A DNA stretch of 64,000 bases from Aphrocallistes beatrix. Lineage: Eukaryota; Porifera; Hexactinellida; Sceptrulophora; Aphrocallistidae. Position numbers and translations under genes: made by a program. Each line of letters opens with the position of its first letter. Within the stretch, counting starts at the first letter, position 1. The notes under the pieces were generated by a model. That model was given only the letters and a program-made list of their open reading frames with translations, made no database searches and was not told where the DNA came from. Positions 32,348-43,037 of the stretch are shown here, piece after piece. The stretch spans positions 1,589,674 through 1,653,673 of the forward strand of contig OY725501.1 in the NCBI GenBank assembly GCA_963281255.1, read 5' to 3'.

Positions 32348-32700
32348 GTGAAAAAAGAAGATATTTTCAAGCATTTCATGACCTATTTAATCAATTCTGA
32401 ATCTGAGCTTATGAAAAGTGAACGATTTTCCCTTGAGGATAATCAACAAATGCATGTCGATTTTGTTCAGTCAATGTTTGAAGGGAAAATATCAGCACTT
32501 CTATCTGGAGAAGGTGGGGCTTCCGTTTCCAATTATGTACCACTAATCACAATGAACTGAAAACTGTGAATCGATACGTGCAATACAGGGATTTCGTATC
32601 AATAGACACATTACTGACGCCATTCGACTATTTGGAAACGTTTTTTTCTCGATCCTCAGATGAACGTTAACCTCACCAACGAACTTCCACAATAAGTTCC
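32348..32700 (+). pseudogene. RAG1/Transib-like core fragment, frameshifted
   Basis: The first frame (32348-32560) ends with 'ALLSGEGGAS'. The message continues in other frames as 'QLCTTNHNELKTVN', 'GFRINRHITDAIRLFGN' (about 32586-32636) and 'NVNLTNEL' (about 32665). The same ordered motifs occur on the minus strand at 60545-61105 (SGAGGAHCQLCIATS, DGYPINRSKTAAKELY, DEEFLSL). This matches an uncharacterised invertebrate protein family, and the C-x-L-C plus downstream pattern resembles the second zinc-binding half of the RAG1 core. At least two frameshifts; the Cys of CQLC is lost here. The RAG1/Transib assignment is my inference. Confidence 0.4.
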
Positions 32701-33690
32701 TTCCCGCATGAAGTACAGGGGAATCTCGCTAGGAAGTAATCATTTAAAAGAAGGCATTTAAAGCATTTGAAGGCATTTAAAGGCATTTAAAAGAAGCTAG
32801 GAAGTAATCATTTAAAAGATTTCTGAGGTTGGCTTCTGAGAGACAGCTCGTACAAGATCTATTCCGATCAAGGTTAGTTTGCGAAAGATATGGAGAACAC
32901 GGGTACCCTATAAGAGCTACTGCTGCAGAATAGTTTATTTCTTTAATCATTAGACACAATTGTCGATACACTCATAAGTGTTCGGGAAATTGTGTTGATT
33001 TTTGAAATTTCAAAATCCCTGTTTTGGATGAAGTTGAACTATCCTATTCTCCATTTAAAAGCACAAAATCGACAAAAGGGAGCTTGAGGTAGCAAAATTG
33101 TCACATGGGACAGCAACTTGTATTAAGAGCTTTTACCTAATTTGCAACCGCCAAGCCTTTGAGTCACTCTAGCTACTAGTTTACATGCTATCGTGATAGT
33201 GATTCTTTGAAAGTTCAAACACTATACAAAAGGGGTTACCTTTTGTTAACACATGAATTCTCAAAACTAGTAGTCTCACGATTCTAAGCACATGAGGTGA
33301 AAGCTGGGAACAACCTGCATATATAATCGCAATCGCATGCAAACTCGCTGAGTTAGACTGACAGAAAGCTTTGATGGTTGAAAACTTTGCCAAATGCTCG
33401 TTACAAGTTGTTGCCCCATGTGACGATTTTAGCACCCCAAAAGAGAATAGGAAAGTTACTTTGTCCAAAACAAGCTTTTTTGAAAACTCAATTTTATCAA
33501 TAAAATACTAGTTTAACACTTAGATTAATGAATTTAGTATAAATATATGTGTGTGTCATCATCATCATGAAGAACCATTGTGTTTTCATTTTTGAAACAC
33601 ATTTTATTATATATTGCAGGTTTTATTACCCTAAAATACTGTACAAAATGATGCCTTATTAAATCAGTAATTATAAAGTTCAATTGGAAG
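32701..33690. other. Mostly unassigned; short tandem at 32750-32800
   Basis: 'aaggcattta(aa)' recurs several times near 32752-32790, and 'gctaggaagtaatcatttaaaaga' is duplicated at about 32729 and 32795. The minus frame at 33181-33468 has no recognisable motif. Confidence 0.3.
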
Positions 33691-34136
33691 GCGTAGTTTA
33701 TTACTCACTTTCAAATAAATCCACCATTAAGTTTAACACATGTTTTAATTTGCCATTTCAGGCCTACCTCCAACTTAAGGTTATCTAAAACATCGGGAGT
33801 TATCTGCTGCTATGCGAATTTCAACTGTTTTACGAGAACTTTTAGATTGATTGCCTCCTCCATACCATCGACGCTGCTATGCACAATATCCCACAAATTC
33901 TTTATTAGATTCAAATTTGGGGAGTTGCCAGGTAAGGTACCTTTTGTTTGCACCATTCTCGTGTCCTTCTAGCGTTATGAACAGGAGCACCGTCTTGTTG
34001 GAAAAAGATTTGGAGATGATTTGTAGGAGTTTTCTTGTCAAAGCTGTCCCCTATTTGGTTTTCTTTGAAAAGGGGACATCACTGATCGATTAGGAGGTTT
34101 CTTCTATGTAATGTTCTGCTCTAACTGCACGTGGAA
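33691..34136 (-). pseudogene. Tc1/mariner-type transposase C-terminal remnant
   Basis: Minus-strand reading in shifting frames gives 'PRAVRAEHYIEET', 'LFQQDGAPVHNARRTREWCK' (second catalytic Asp region), then 'NSPNLNLIKNLWDIVHSSVDG', where the usual NPIENLW has become NLIKNLW. The catalytic Glu is changed to Lys, and there are stops and frameshifts. It is unrelated in detail to the intact copy at 10.4-11.4 kb. Confidence 0.7.
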
Positions 34137-34228
34137 AATTTTAGACTATGCTCCGAAAATTGACCAACTTAATCAAAGAGCACCCAAAAGTGACAGAAAA
34201 TTACACTACATTACACCACACTACACTA

Positions 34229-34710
34229 CACTGCCTGAACAAAAGTATTCGTACACCCCATAATTCCCCATACAAATAGTTATAATACTGATTTATTTAG
34301 CGAGTCAAGGTATTTAATTGGTAAGAGATACACTTAATTTAACTTTAAATTCGAATTCACCATATTCGAATTACTCACTTTTTAATCTTCCAACTTGTTT
34401 ACACTCCCACAAGGTTAAACATTTTCAAACTGTGCCACCTCATACCACCAATGCCATCATATACAATGGTGATCACTCGCGAAATGTGGCATAGGAAAGC
34501 AAATGCTGAAAATACTTAATCTTGAAGAAGAGTAATTACAAGTAAGTTGAAAACTTATAAAGTGGGTAATTTGAATGTGGAGAATTCGAATTTGAAGTCA
34601 AATTAAGTGTATCTCTCACAAATTAAATACTTTAAACGCTAAATAAATCAGTATTATAACTATTTGTAGGGAGATTAATGGGGTGTACGAATACTTTTGT
34701 TCAGGCAGTG
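34229..34710. mobile_element. Palindromic TA-flanked miniature element (CACTGCCTGAACAAAAG)
   Basis: Exact TIRs CACTGCCTGAACAAAAGTAT / complement, TA at 34227-34228 and 34711-34712. The two halves are imperfect inverted repeats over nearly the full 482 bp. A short 'actacactac' microrepeat precedes it. Confidence 0.85.
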
Positions 34711-34712
34711 TA

Positions 34713-35700
34713 TATCCGAAGGATATTCTAAATCTCATTACCACAATGATTTGAGTTATACTCAACAGTTTATGCAAAATGAAGTGAGGATTTTTCGATA
34801 TTAAAATGTCAAAATTTTACAATAAAGTGTTGTTGAATCATTGGTACAGTATTTCCATAATCATAAAAATCCCCCCCAGTTCACTTCTATTTATCGTCTT
34901 TTGATCAATATAATTCAATATTAAAGTGCTATTCAATTGTTTGAGATCCAATTTTGCGGTGAGAGTGCTCTCAAAATTTATTCCACGGGATTTTTTCTTC
35001 ATTTTTTATTTTGGCTTTAAATTAACGATGAAAATCTATTTAGAAGTTTATTTTAAATTGGTGGAAAATTATAAAAATTACAAGTAGCTCTGACACCGAA
35101 TATACATGTTAAGATGAGTCAGGGCGATGGAGGATAATACTTACGGAAAGAGTTTTTATTGGATAAAACGATAACATTTAATATTAGAATATCGTAAAAG
35201 GAGTAATTGGATACTGGTAAACTCATATTCAGGAATTTACAATTGTTTTGATGGTTATTTCTGAAATATTCAGGTACATACTGGTGATTGCCAGGGGGTT
35301 CGAAATTGATTTGATTTTAAATAAAAATTACAGCACATTATTGACAAAATGAAGATAAATTGATTAAGTCTAATTTGCATATTAAGATGCTACAAATAAT
35401 TCGATTAAGTTTGATCAGATGCACACCCTTAATATAGTTTTTCCCAAATTGTACGAATTCAAGTCAACTTTATTGAAAAACCAGTTAATTGGAAATTCCA
35501 CTTATTTGTGATTGATTTTAACGAATTCTGGCTAATTGGGAGAAAACATTGGAACAAAATTGACCCGATAGAAAAAATTACATTTCATAAACCTAGGAAC
35601 TTCTTATTTATTAAAATGCTAGGATTTATTTTTTGTGTGTTTGTCCGAATTGATTGAAAATTGGCAGGTCGTAGAGTTATGAAAATTGGCACATAGGTGT
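34713..35700. other. Intergenic, nothing recognised
   Basis: AT-rich without supported frames or element ends. Confidence 0.35.
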
Positions 35701-36530
35701 CAAATGATATGACTACAATTAAGTTCTAAGATCTAATTGGTTAATATAAACATCCTTAGAATCTTAATTTCCCGTCCTCTACCGCATCCCTGGTACATTA
35801 GATGGTAGGCCTTATATAGAGTATGCTATGATTGGAAATATTTGGAGAGGTTTTGGCTGTGGGTTCTTAGCAATGGCCAGGAATGTTAAAAAATTCCTGG
35901 CCGTTGCTAGGCACGGACATCCAAAAAATTATCTGAATATGGTCAATATATATATCAAATTGCTTGAAATTCAATGCGGGTCACGAATTCAGAATTCAAA
36001 GGATGATCTGACATGGTTCTAAGAAGTTATTGATCTGGGATTCCGAAGGATACTATCGAATGTGGTTATTTTTGGGTGGCTAGTCATCAATGACCAGTTT
36101 TTCATACTTTTGACGGTGAAAATTTCTGATATACCATATTTTGAAGTTAAGTACTGCTATAAGTTGTCGAATAAGGATATTTGCATGTTATTTAATATTC
36201 CAAAGCACTTAAAACTAATGGAAATTGAGGGACATATATAAATATTTTCTAAATCCTATTTTCTGAGACTTTTTTTTAAGCAATTATAAAGGTGATAACT
36301 TTTTGTAAATTCAACATAGGGACGAAAACAGAATTATGAAAAATATAGTGTCAAAATTACAAAAAAAAATTTCTCCTGTATTTAGTGTGAATTTTTAACT
36401 ATTTTCAAAAATGTCTCTTCATTTGAAAGATCATCCATTTATGAAAGAATTTGAAAAGTTTCTAAAGGGTTGTACGCATATTGTGTCCGATTTCTTCCTT
36501 GTAAATTGATAGGTCATTAAATAACTTCGC
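35701..36530. repeat. Family D/family C chimera fragment
   Basis: 35760-35830 is the family D end ('ccgcatccctgg...aggccttatatagagtatgctatg'). From 35831 the sequence is family C interior ('atttggagag', 'caggaatgttaaaaaattcctggccgttgctagg', 'ctgagactttttt', 'ggacgaaaac'). The same switch occurs at 37415. Confidence 0.6.
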
Positions 36531-36921
36531 TATAGTCTGTTTTCCATTATTCCCTACTCTAATAAGAGTTAATATTTTGTTTTGAACACATTTAATGAAT
36601 GGCTAAGAACAACATGTATCATATTACATAATAGAAAGATTAAAATGGCAATAAAAAAAGGTCTTCACAATATTTTTCTGCTTTCTTTCCTTCTCCTAAT
36701 CGCTCGCTCTCGCTCCGCTTACACACATGGTGTGAATAATAAAATATGAATACGTCCGATATTTCAAAATATGAGATTTGAAAGCTCGAAACAGACATCA
36801 CACGAAAAGTCCAAAATGATGTTCCAAGGGTCTGTTTCTAGAAAAGAGGTCAACAAGTAATAATATCATCAAAATTGAATTAAATGGTTAATAATTTCAA
36901 AAGTCGGATAACAATAGAGTG
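36531..36921. other. Intergenic, nothing recognised
   Basis: No supported features. A 'cgctcgctctcgctccgc' patch lies near 36700. Confidence 0.3.
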
Positions 36922-37031
36922 CGTTGGTTGGGGCCAATTACATTTGTTCAATTACAATTACACTTCAATTACAGTGTAATTGTAATTAATTACTAATTAC
37001 ACAATTATAATTGTAATTGACCCCAACCCTG
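36922..37031. repeat. Short palindromic element of AATTACA units
   Basis: 'ggttggggccaattaca' at the left and 'tgtaattgaccccaaccctg' at the right enclose repeated (C)AATTACA/TGTAATT. The CAACCCTG end looks hAT-like, but no duplication was found. Confidence 0.5.
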
Positions 37032-37249
37032 ACTGTGATGCAACTATTTTTGACACAGGGTCTTTGCTGTATTAATACAAATGCATTTATACCGAATAAA
37101 TTCCTTAGATATAATTTTCATGACTCATGAAGAATATTGTTTGGATATTTTATATTCCATTAGGTTACAAAAAATAGCAGGGCCGGCGCCATTGAGGTGT
37201 TCTGGGTGTCTGGACACCCACTGCCTGTCCATTTATCTAATTGTACTGT

Positions 37250-37340
37250 ATATAGTCGACTCCGCCTAATTAGGACACATTGGACCCCGAATATTGTCCC
37301 GATTAATCGGAGTTCCCAATTAAAAGTTGTGGTTCATTAT
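37250..37340. repeat. Left half of a pogo/Tigger-like miniature element
   Basis: 'agtcgactccgcctaattaggacaca...cccgattaatcggagttcccaatta' matches the left half of 30556-30742. The right half is replaced by family D sequence. Confidence 0.65.
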
Positions 37341-37709
37341 AATAATCGTCCTCTAGTGCATCCCTAGTCCAGATTGTCTAACTAGATGGCAGGCCTTATA
37401 TAGAGTAGGCTATGGTCCAATATTTATATCAAATTGCTGCAAATTTAGTGCTGAGCACGAATTTAGTATTAAAATGATTATCTGACATGGTTCGAAGAAG
37501 TTATGGATATGAGACATTTCACTTCAAAAATGTGTCCTTTTTTGGGCGACACCAGGTGGTACAAGTGGCTATAAGTGGCGAAATATTAGCATTGAAATTC
37601 TAAAAATCGAAATTAATGTTTAGAACCACTTTAGCGATCTAAAAATGATTAAAAAGGACTTTTGGCAAATTTTTGATTAAAAACAAAATGCGCATAGGAA
37701 AGTCCAACC
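37341..37709 (-). repeat. Family D end joined to a family C end
   Basis: 37341-37414 is family D ('gcatccctagtcc...gccttatatagagtaggctatgg'). 37415-37709 is family C reading to its GGTTGG end (complement ...GGAAAGTCCAACC), then TTAA at 37710-37713. Confidence 0.6.
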
Positions 37710-37713
37710 TTAA

Positions 37714-38019
37714 TATATGAAATCTACACATTCAAATTAGTAATTTTGGAAGATTTCTAATGAATTACTCTACCCGTTCAAGTAAATTATCAACCTATGG
37801 CAAGAGAGGTAATCCATCATCACCATGTATAGCGATAAATAGCGACACATGTGGCACAAAATCGCAGTGATTGATAAATAGAAAATATTGGAAATTACAA
37901 GTTGATTAGAAATATTTTACAATAACTAAATGAATCCGCAGATTTTGAACCCGAAATCCGATTTTTGTATCACTTATTGTTTAGGAGTTTTGAATTTAAT
38001 GAATATACCCATTTTAGTA
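37714..38019. repeat. 306-bp spacer between two family C ends
   Basis: Weakly self-complementary segment lying between TTAA-flanked family C ends that point away from it. It shares phrases with the palindromic miniature elements at 31.4-31.8 kb. Possibly an older element into or beside which family C inserted. Confidence 0.35.
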
Positions 38020-38023
38020 TTAA

Positions 38024-39624
38024 GGTTGCCCTTTCCTAAGGGCATTTGTTTTTTATCAAAAATTTGCAAAAGAGCTTTTTAATCATTTTTAAATCCCTAC
38101 AGGGGTTCTAATAATTAATTTCGATTTTTAGAATATCAATGCTAATATTTCGCCACTTAAAGCCACTTATACCACCTGGTGTCGCCCAAAAAAGGACACA
38201 TTTTAGAAACGAAATGTCTCATACATACATAAATTCTTACATAAAATCAAAAAATTTCTCCTAATATGTTCAATATATATAGATATATCAAATTGCTGAA
38301 AATTCGATGGGTGACACGAATTCAGAATTAAAATGATGATCTGACATGGTTCAAAGAAGTTATTGATCTGGGATTCCGGCCGATATTATCATATGTGGTC
38401 ATTTTGGGTGGCCAGTCATCAATGACCAGTCTTTACACTTTTGACGATGAAAATTTTTGATATACCATATTTTGAAGTTAAGTACTGCTATAAGTTGTCG
38501 AAAAAGGATATTTGCATTTTATCTAATATTACACAACAGTTAAAACTAATGTAAATTGAGGGACATATATAGATATTTTCTAAATCCTATTTTCTGAGAC
38601 TTTTTTCCAGCAATTATAAAGGTGATAACTTTTTGTAAATTCAACATAAGGGCGAAAACTCGACGGTTTTTGATAGATCTCGAAGAGTAGAACATAATGA
38701 ACAGACAGATTTTTGATATCCTTACTATTAAAACTCGATTAATGTGTGTGTATGTGTATATATATATGTATATATCTCTGTAACGAATTGATTGAAGAAA
38801 CTGTCAGGCACAGAAAGCTATTTGGCATGTGGGAGTCTTTTGGCTATGGCTCCACTAAGTTCTGAGCTCAGACGAAAATGTCGACTCATCATGGTATTAT
38901 GACGTCATTGTCACATTTTTAAAAGTTAAGCAATACAGTTATTCGAGCATAACTCAGCCATTGTAGGAGTTAGAAGGCTGAAATTTTAATAGAATGTGTA
39001 TATTAATATATCTCAGATCTAATGGAACTATCATCAAAAAATGATGACTCATCACTCTATTATGATGTCATCATTACGCATCAAAATTTTTAGAATTGAC
39101 AAATTTGGTGATTTTTCGTGCGATGTCGATTATAGCATTATGACAGACATATTTAGGGATGTTATCCCCCTTATAATTAACCAATGTGACCCCAGGCGAC
39201 CGAAGGGAGCCTCCGGCGGACACAAAGTGTCCACCAGCCCCGCAGCGCAAGCAAGCGAAGCGCGCTTGTTATAAATAAAAAGAGAATTATGAAAAATTTA
39301 GTGTCAAAATTACTAAAAATAAAATTCCTCGGATGTTTTGTCTTGAATTTTTAACAAATTTCAAAATTTCAAAAATCTGTCTGTTTATTAGTTAGATCAT
39401 CGATTTATGAAAGAATTTGAAAAGTTTTTAAAGGATTGTAGGCATATTGTGTCTGATTTCTTTCATGTAAAATGACCAAATTTTTTCATAAATTTTTTAA
39501 TCTGTTTTAATATTTCAATTATTAATGCAGTTTTGCAGATAACTCTGCGATTCAAATCTGCACTGAAAAAATTAAATGAATCGTTTGAAAAGTCAAAAGT
39601 TAGCTATTATAGGAAGGGCCAACC
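38024..39624 (+). mobile_element. Family C element with family A inside
   Basis: Starts TTAA|GGTTGCCCTTTCCTAAGGGC and ends ...ATTATAGGAAGGGCCAACC, with the standard interior (gtgtcgcccaaaaaaggacac, the 'ctgagacttttttc' block, 'gatcatcgatttatgaaag'). A reverse family A copy occupies 38718-39269. At the right end it runs straight into family D without a TTAA. Confidence 0.7.
38718..39269 (-). mobile_element. Family A element
   Basis: Complete reverse copy, TCCTTACTATTAAAACTCG... to ...GAAGCGCGCTTGT. Compared with family C at 49500-49540, the empty site reads 'ttttgat...ataaataaaaagag', with no convincing target duplication. Confidence 0.8.
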
Positions 39625-39809
39625 CATAGCCTACTGTATATAAGACCTCACAGTAACTTGCGGATTCGGGACTCGGGATGCGGTGCAAGATGGTTGGACT
39701 AATACATGAGTTGCCTTAAATCATTAACCAAGTACAATAGAGCTTAGGAATGTATTACAAGCATATATGCATAAGGTGTCAAAGTACCAATATCCATTGT
39801 TAAAGTTAA

Positions 39810-41718
39810 GGATACCGCCTGTGAAAAATCCATAGGTTTGGCTTACAGCATATATCAAGAATAGAGATATATAAGATGTTAAGCGTGGGCAGGAAGTGTA
39901 ATTAAAAAATTTTGAACATGTCAAACAGTTTTTGCTTCGCATTTCTAGTTTTTGAGTTACAGCTCTCAAAGTCGTTTTTTTGCGTTTTTCCCTAGCACAT
40001 CTTAATGATAAGCCCTCCTCCACTCTGTGATATTTTGAAACACATGTTTGGATCAAATGCTTCAAAAATTTATTCTTATATAGTCGATCAAATTCGCTAT
40101 CGCATAGGACCAGAAGAAAGTTAAAATAACCAAATTGTTAATTTTATAGGGGTTTGAAAAAAATTGCCAAAAAACGGCAAAAAAGCCCGATTTTCTTTGG
40201 AAATCAGCAATAAAATCACAAATTTATAAGATATCGAAAATCGAGTGGTCCTACACTCATCGCCTAATGATATGGAACAGCTCCTGAAATTTTCAAACCT
40301 CTATCTCAATGCAATTTTGTGTTAAAATTTTTGAAAGACGGTCAATTTTGGAATTTTAAAGTCCCGAGATATAGGGATTTGAAGTTTTAATGTTAAGAAC
40401 GATGTAAAACGATAAATAAAAGCATCCATGGGCATTAAATCTTATTTATACTGATGAATTAGATATATTCAAACAGATTTTGGTGAAAATAGCAAAATTA
40501 TACTGAAAATTCACAAATTACCTTGGGGCCTCTAACCCCGAATATTTTGAACCAATTGGGAAATATAATTAATACTCCTAGCACTGTGCATAATCCATCG
40601 GTTCAGAATGAAAAACGAACTTCTAAAAAGTATATTAGGAAGTTAGAGCGAGAGTCTACGACTTTTTGTTTTAAAGTTAGGATTTTCGAAAAAATGCTAC
40701 GTCATCACGTCATAAAAATTTGAAACTTAGCATTCCATACGATATAGTACAATAATGATTAAAGAATTAGAAATATACCGTCATGAAAAGTATATTAGGA
40801 ATTGAGAGCTAAGAATTTGGGTGTATATTTCCCGAGATATGGTGAAATCTGTTTTTGGACCATAAATGGGGGGCTTTGACAGAATTTTGGAGATTAATGC
40901 TCTGAACTTCTAAAATAATCATGTTGAGTGCTTCAAAATTTCTGTACACATTGCTAGTGACTATTGCATTGTTTTTTGAGTATAATAGCTACTTTTAGGA
41001 ACTTATTTCATGACAAGATTCACCATTTTCTAATATATTCAAAGTTCTCCATAGAATTTGCGTTACAATAAAATCGATGATAAGTCAAAAAATATTTACT
41101 TTTTGACAAAGAGATGTTTGAGGAACCTATATATTATCATATATATCCTTTCATTTAAGATTATAATAGATTATATATCTTCAATAGTTTTTAAGCATTG
41201 ACATCGAGCATTTTCGGTGCCATAGAGAGGTTTGATGTCCGAACTTTACCTACAATATACTATAACTTACGACCTAATGGTCGGATATGGACAAATTTTT
41301 TAAAAAATTGTTCTGAATTCTTATCTATACACAATAGCTATTATCACAACGGCCATTTCCCGAGCATTTTGGAAATGAAGTCCCTCATTAAGATATTTTT
41401 GAATGGATTTTAAGTGCCTCTTTTTCTAAATTCATCTGTTTATAATATTTAAAGGGGCCAAAACCATTTTGAGGTTCATATATTTGAAAAAATATCAGAT
41501 AAGTTAGAAAATAATTGATGAATGCGCCGCAAAACCACGAATAACTTTCCGATTTTTAGTACGACTGAGCTTTAGGTGCTCAGTTCATAAATATCAAAAT
41601 AAATACCGTCCAACAAGTACGATTAAATGGTGGAATACTCAATAATCCGATGGAATTAACAATTAAAACTTTCAGCATTTTTTTTTATGTCAGGCGATGT
41701 TTTTCGAGGGCGGTATCC
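39810..41718. mobile_element. Family B element, 1.9 kb, TTAA-flanked
   Basis: Ends GGATACCGCCTGTGAAAAA and ...TTTTTCGAGGGCGGTATCC, TTAA at 39806-39809 and 41719-41722. The empty site is preserved in the opposite family D arm at about 46610-46625 ('ctaatattaattttaacaatgg'), which has one TTAA. No transposase frame; a piggyBac-like non-autonomous element by target and ends. Confidence 0.85.
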
Positions 41719-41795
41719 TTAATATTAGTCACCATATGATTGCGCAATAGGTTATATTTGTGACAAATTTAGTGATTTTCAGAGGCCGTTTAAGT

Positions 41796-42925
41796 TTAGC
41801 CTTTCAAATGGGCATTTTGTTTTTTAACAAAAATTTTCCAAAGACCTTTTTAATCATTTTTAGATCCCTAAAGGGGTTCTAAACATTAATTTCGATTTTT
41901 AGAATTTCAATGCTAATATTTCTCCACTTAGAGCCACTTGTACCACCTGCAGCCGTATTCACTAAGATCTTAAGCACTAAGATCGATCTTAAGTCTTAAG
42001 ATCGATCTTAAGTCTTAAGATCGATCTTAGTTAAGATCGATCTTAAGATCGAACTTAGAGCTATTCACTAAGAATTAAGATCGATCTTAAGATCGATCTT
42101 AGTTAAGATCGATCTTAAGATAGAACTTAGAAATAACGTTAGGGTTAATATGATTAGAATATAGCATTATACTAATCAAATACAAAACTGAACTATAATA
42201 TTTGTAATGGTAAGTGGTCATTGTGAATCAATATATAAAGCCTGTCTCTATAATTGTGCATATTAGAATGAGTGTATGATTATATGATCAAAGAATGTAT
42301 GTTTGTTTATTCATACAAATCCAAAAAGAATTTGCCACGAATATAGCATGTACATGTTGCGATGTTACACACAATAAGGAGAAATGTTTTTAAAATATTT
42401 AAATTTTATTTGAAGTCTAATATCAATCAAGGTAGATTAAATGTTCGATAGAAGTAAGTTTGAACAACATTTATGGAGTAATTAGTGAAAATCGAATCAA
42501 TTCCAATACTTAAGACACCTCCCTAGGTTGCTTAAAGTTCGGTCTTAAGTTCGGTCTTAAGATCGAACTTAAATCTTAGTGAATACCAATCTTAGTGAAT
42601 ACGACTTAAGATCGAACTTAAGACTTAAGCACTAAGATCGATCTTAAGATCGGTCTTAAGTTCTTAGTGAATACGGCCGCTGGTGTCACCCAAAAAAGGA
42701 CACATTTTTGAATCGAAATGTCAAATATCCATAACTTCTTTGAACCATGTCAGATCATCATTTTGAAAAAATTCCTAGCCGTTGCTATGCACGGACATCC
42801 AAAAGATTATCCAAATATGGTCAATATATACTATATCAGATTGCTGGAAATTTAGTGCTGAGCACGAATTTAGCATTAAAATGATGATCTGACATGGTTC
42901 AAAGAAGTTATTGATCTGAGATTCC
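41796..42925 (+). repeat. Family C partial element holding a Harbinger-like element
   Basis: Starts 'ttagcctttcaaatgggcattttg', a decayed family C end, and continues through 'ttgtaccacctg|ctggtgtcaccc' to 'gttattgatctgagattcc', where family D resumes. The right half is absent. Confidence 0.6.
41950..42679. mobile_element. PIF/Harbinger-like miniature element with iterated AAGATCGATCTTAAG
   Basis: Ends CAGCCGTATTCACTAAGA and ...TTAGTGAATACGGCCG. Comparison with intact family C copies ('accacctggtgtcgccc') gives a 3-bp duplication CTG at 41947-41949 and 42680-42682. Both ends carry repeated, self-complementary TTAAGATCGATCTTAAG units. The AT-rich centre has no frame. Confidence 0.75.
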
Positions 42926-43037
42926 AGTTTTGCTATGGAAACGTGTTTTGGTCATTTGGGTTCATATCTTGAAAACTGCAAGAGTTAGACTTTCAAATAT
43001 AATTCTTTTTGATAGCAAATAGACTGTTTCATATTAA

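Noticed and set aside
33181..33468. 95-codon minus-strand frame
   Set aside because: No motif, no splice context, and composition like neighbouring noncoding DNA.
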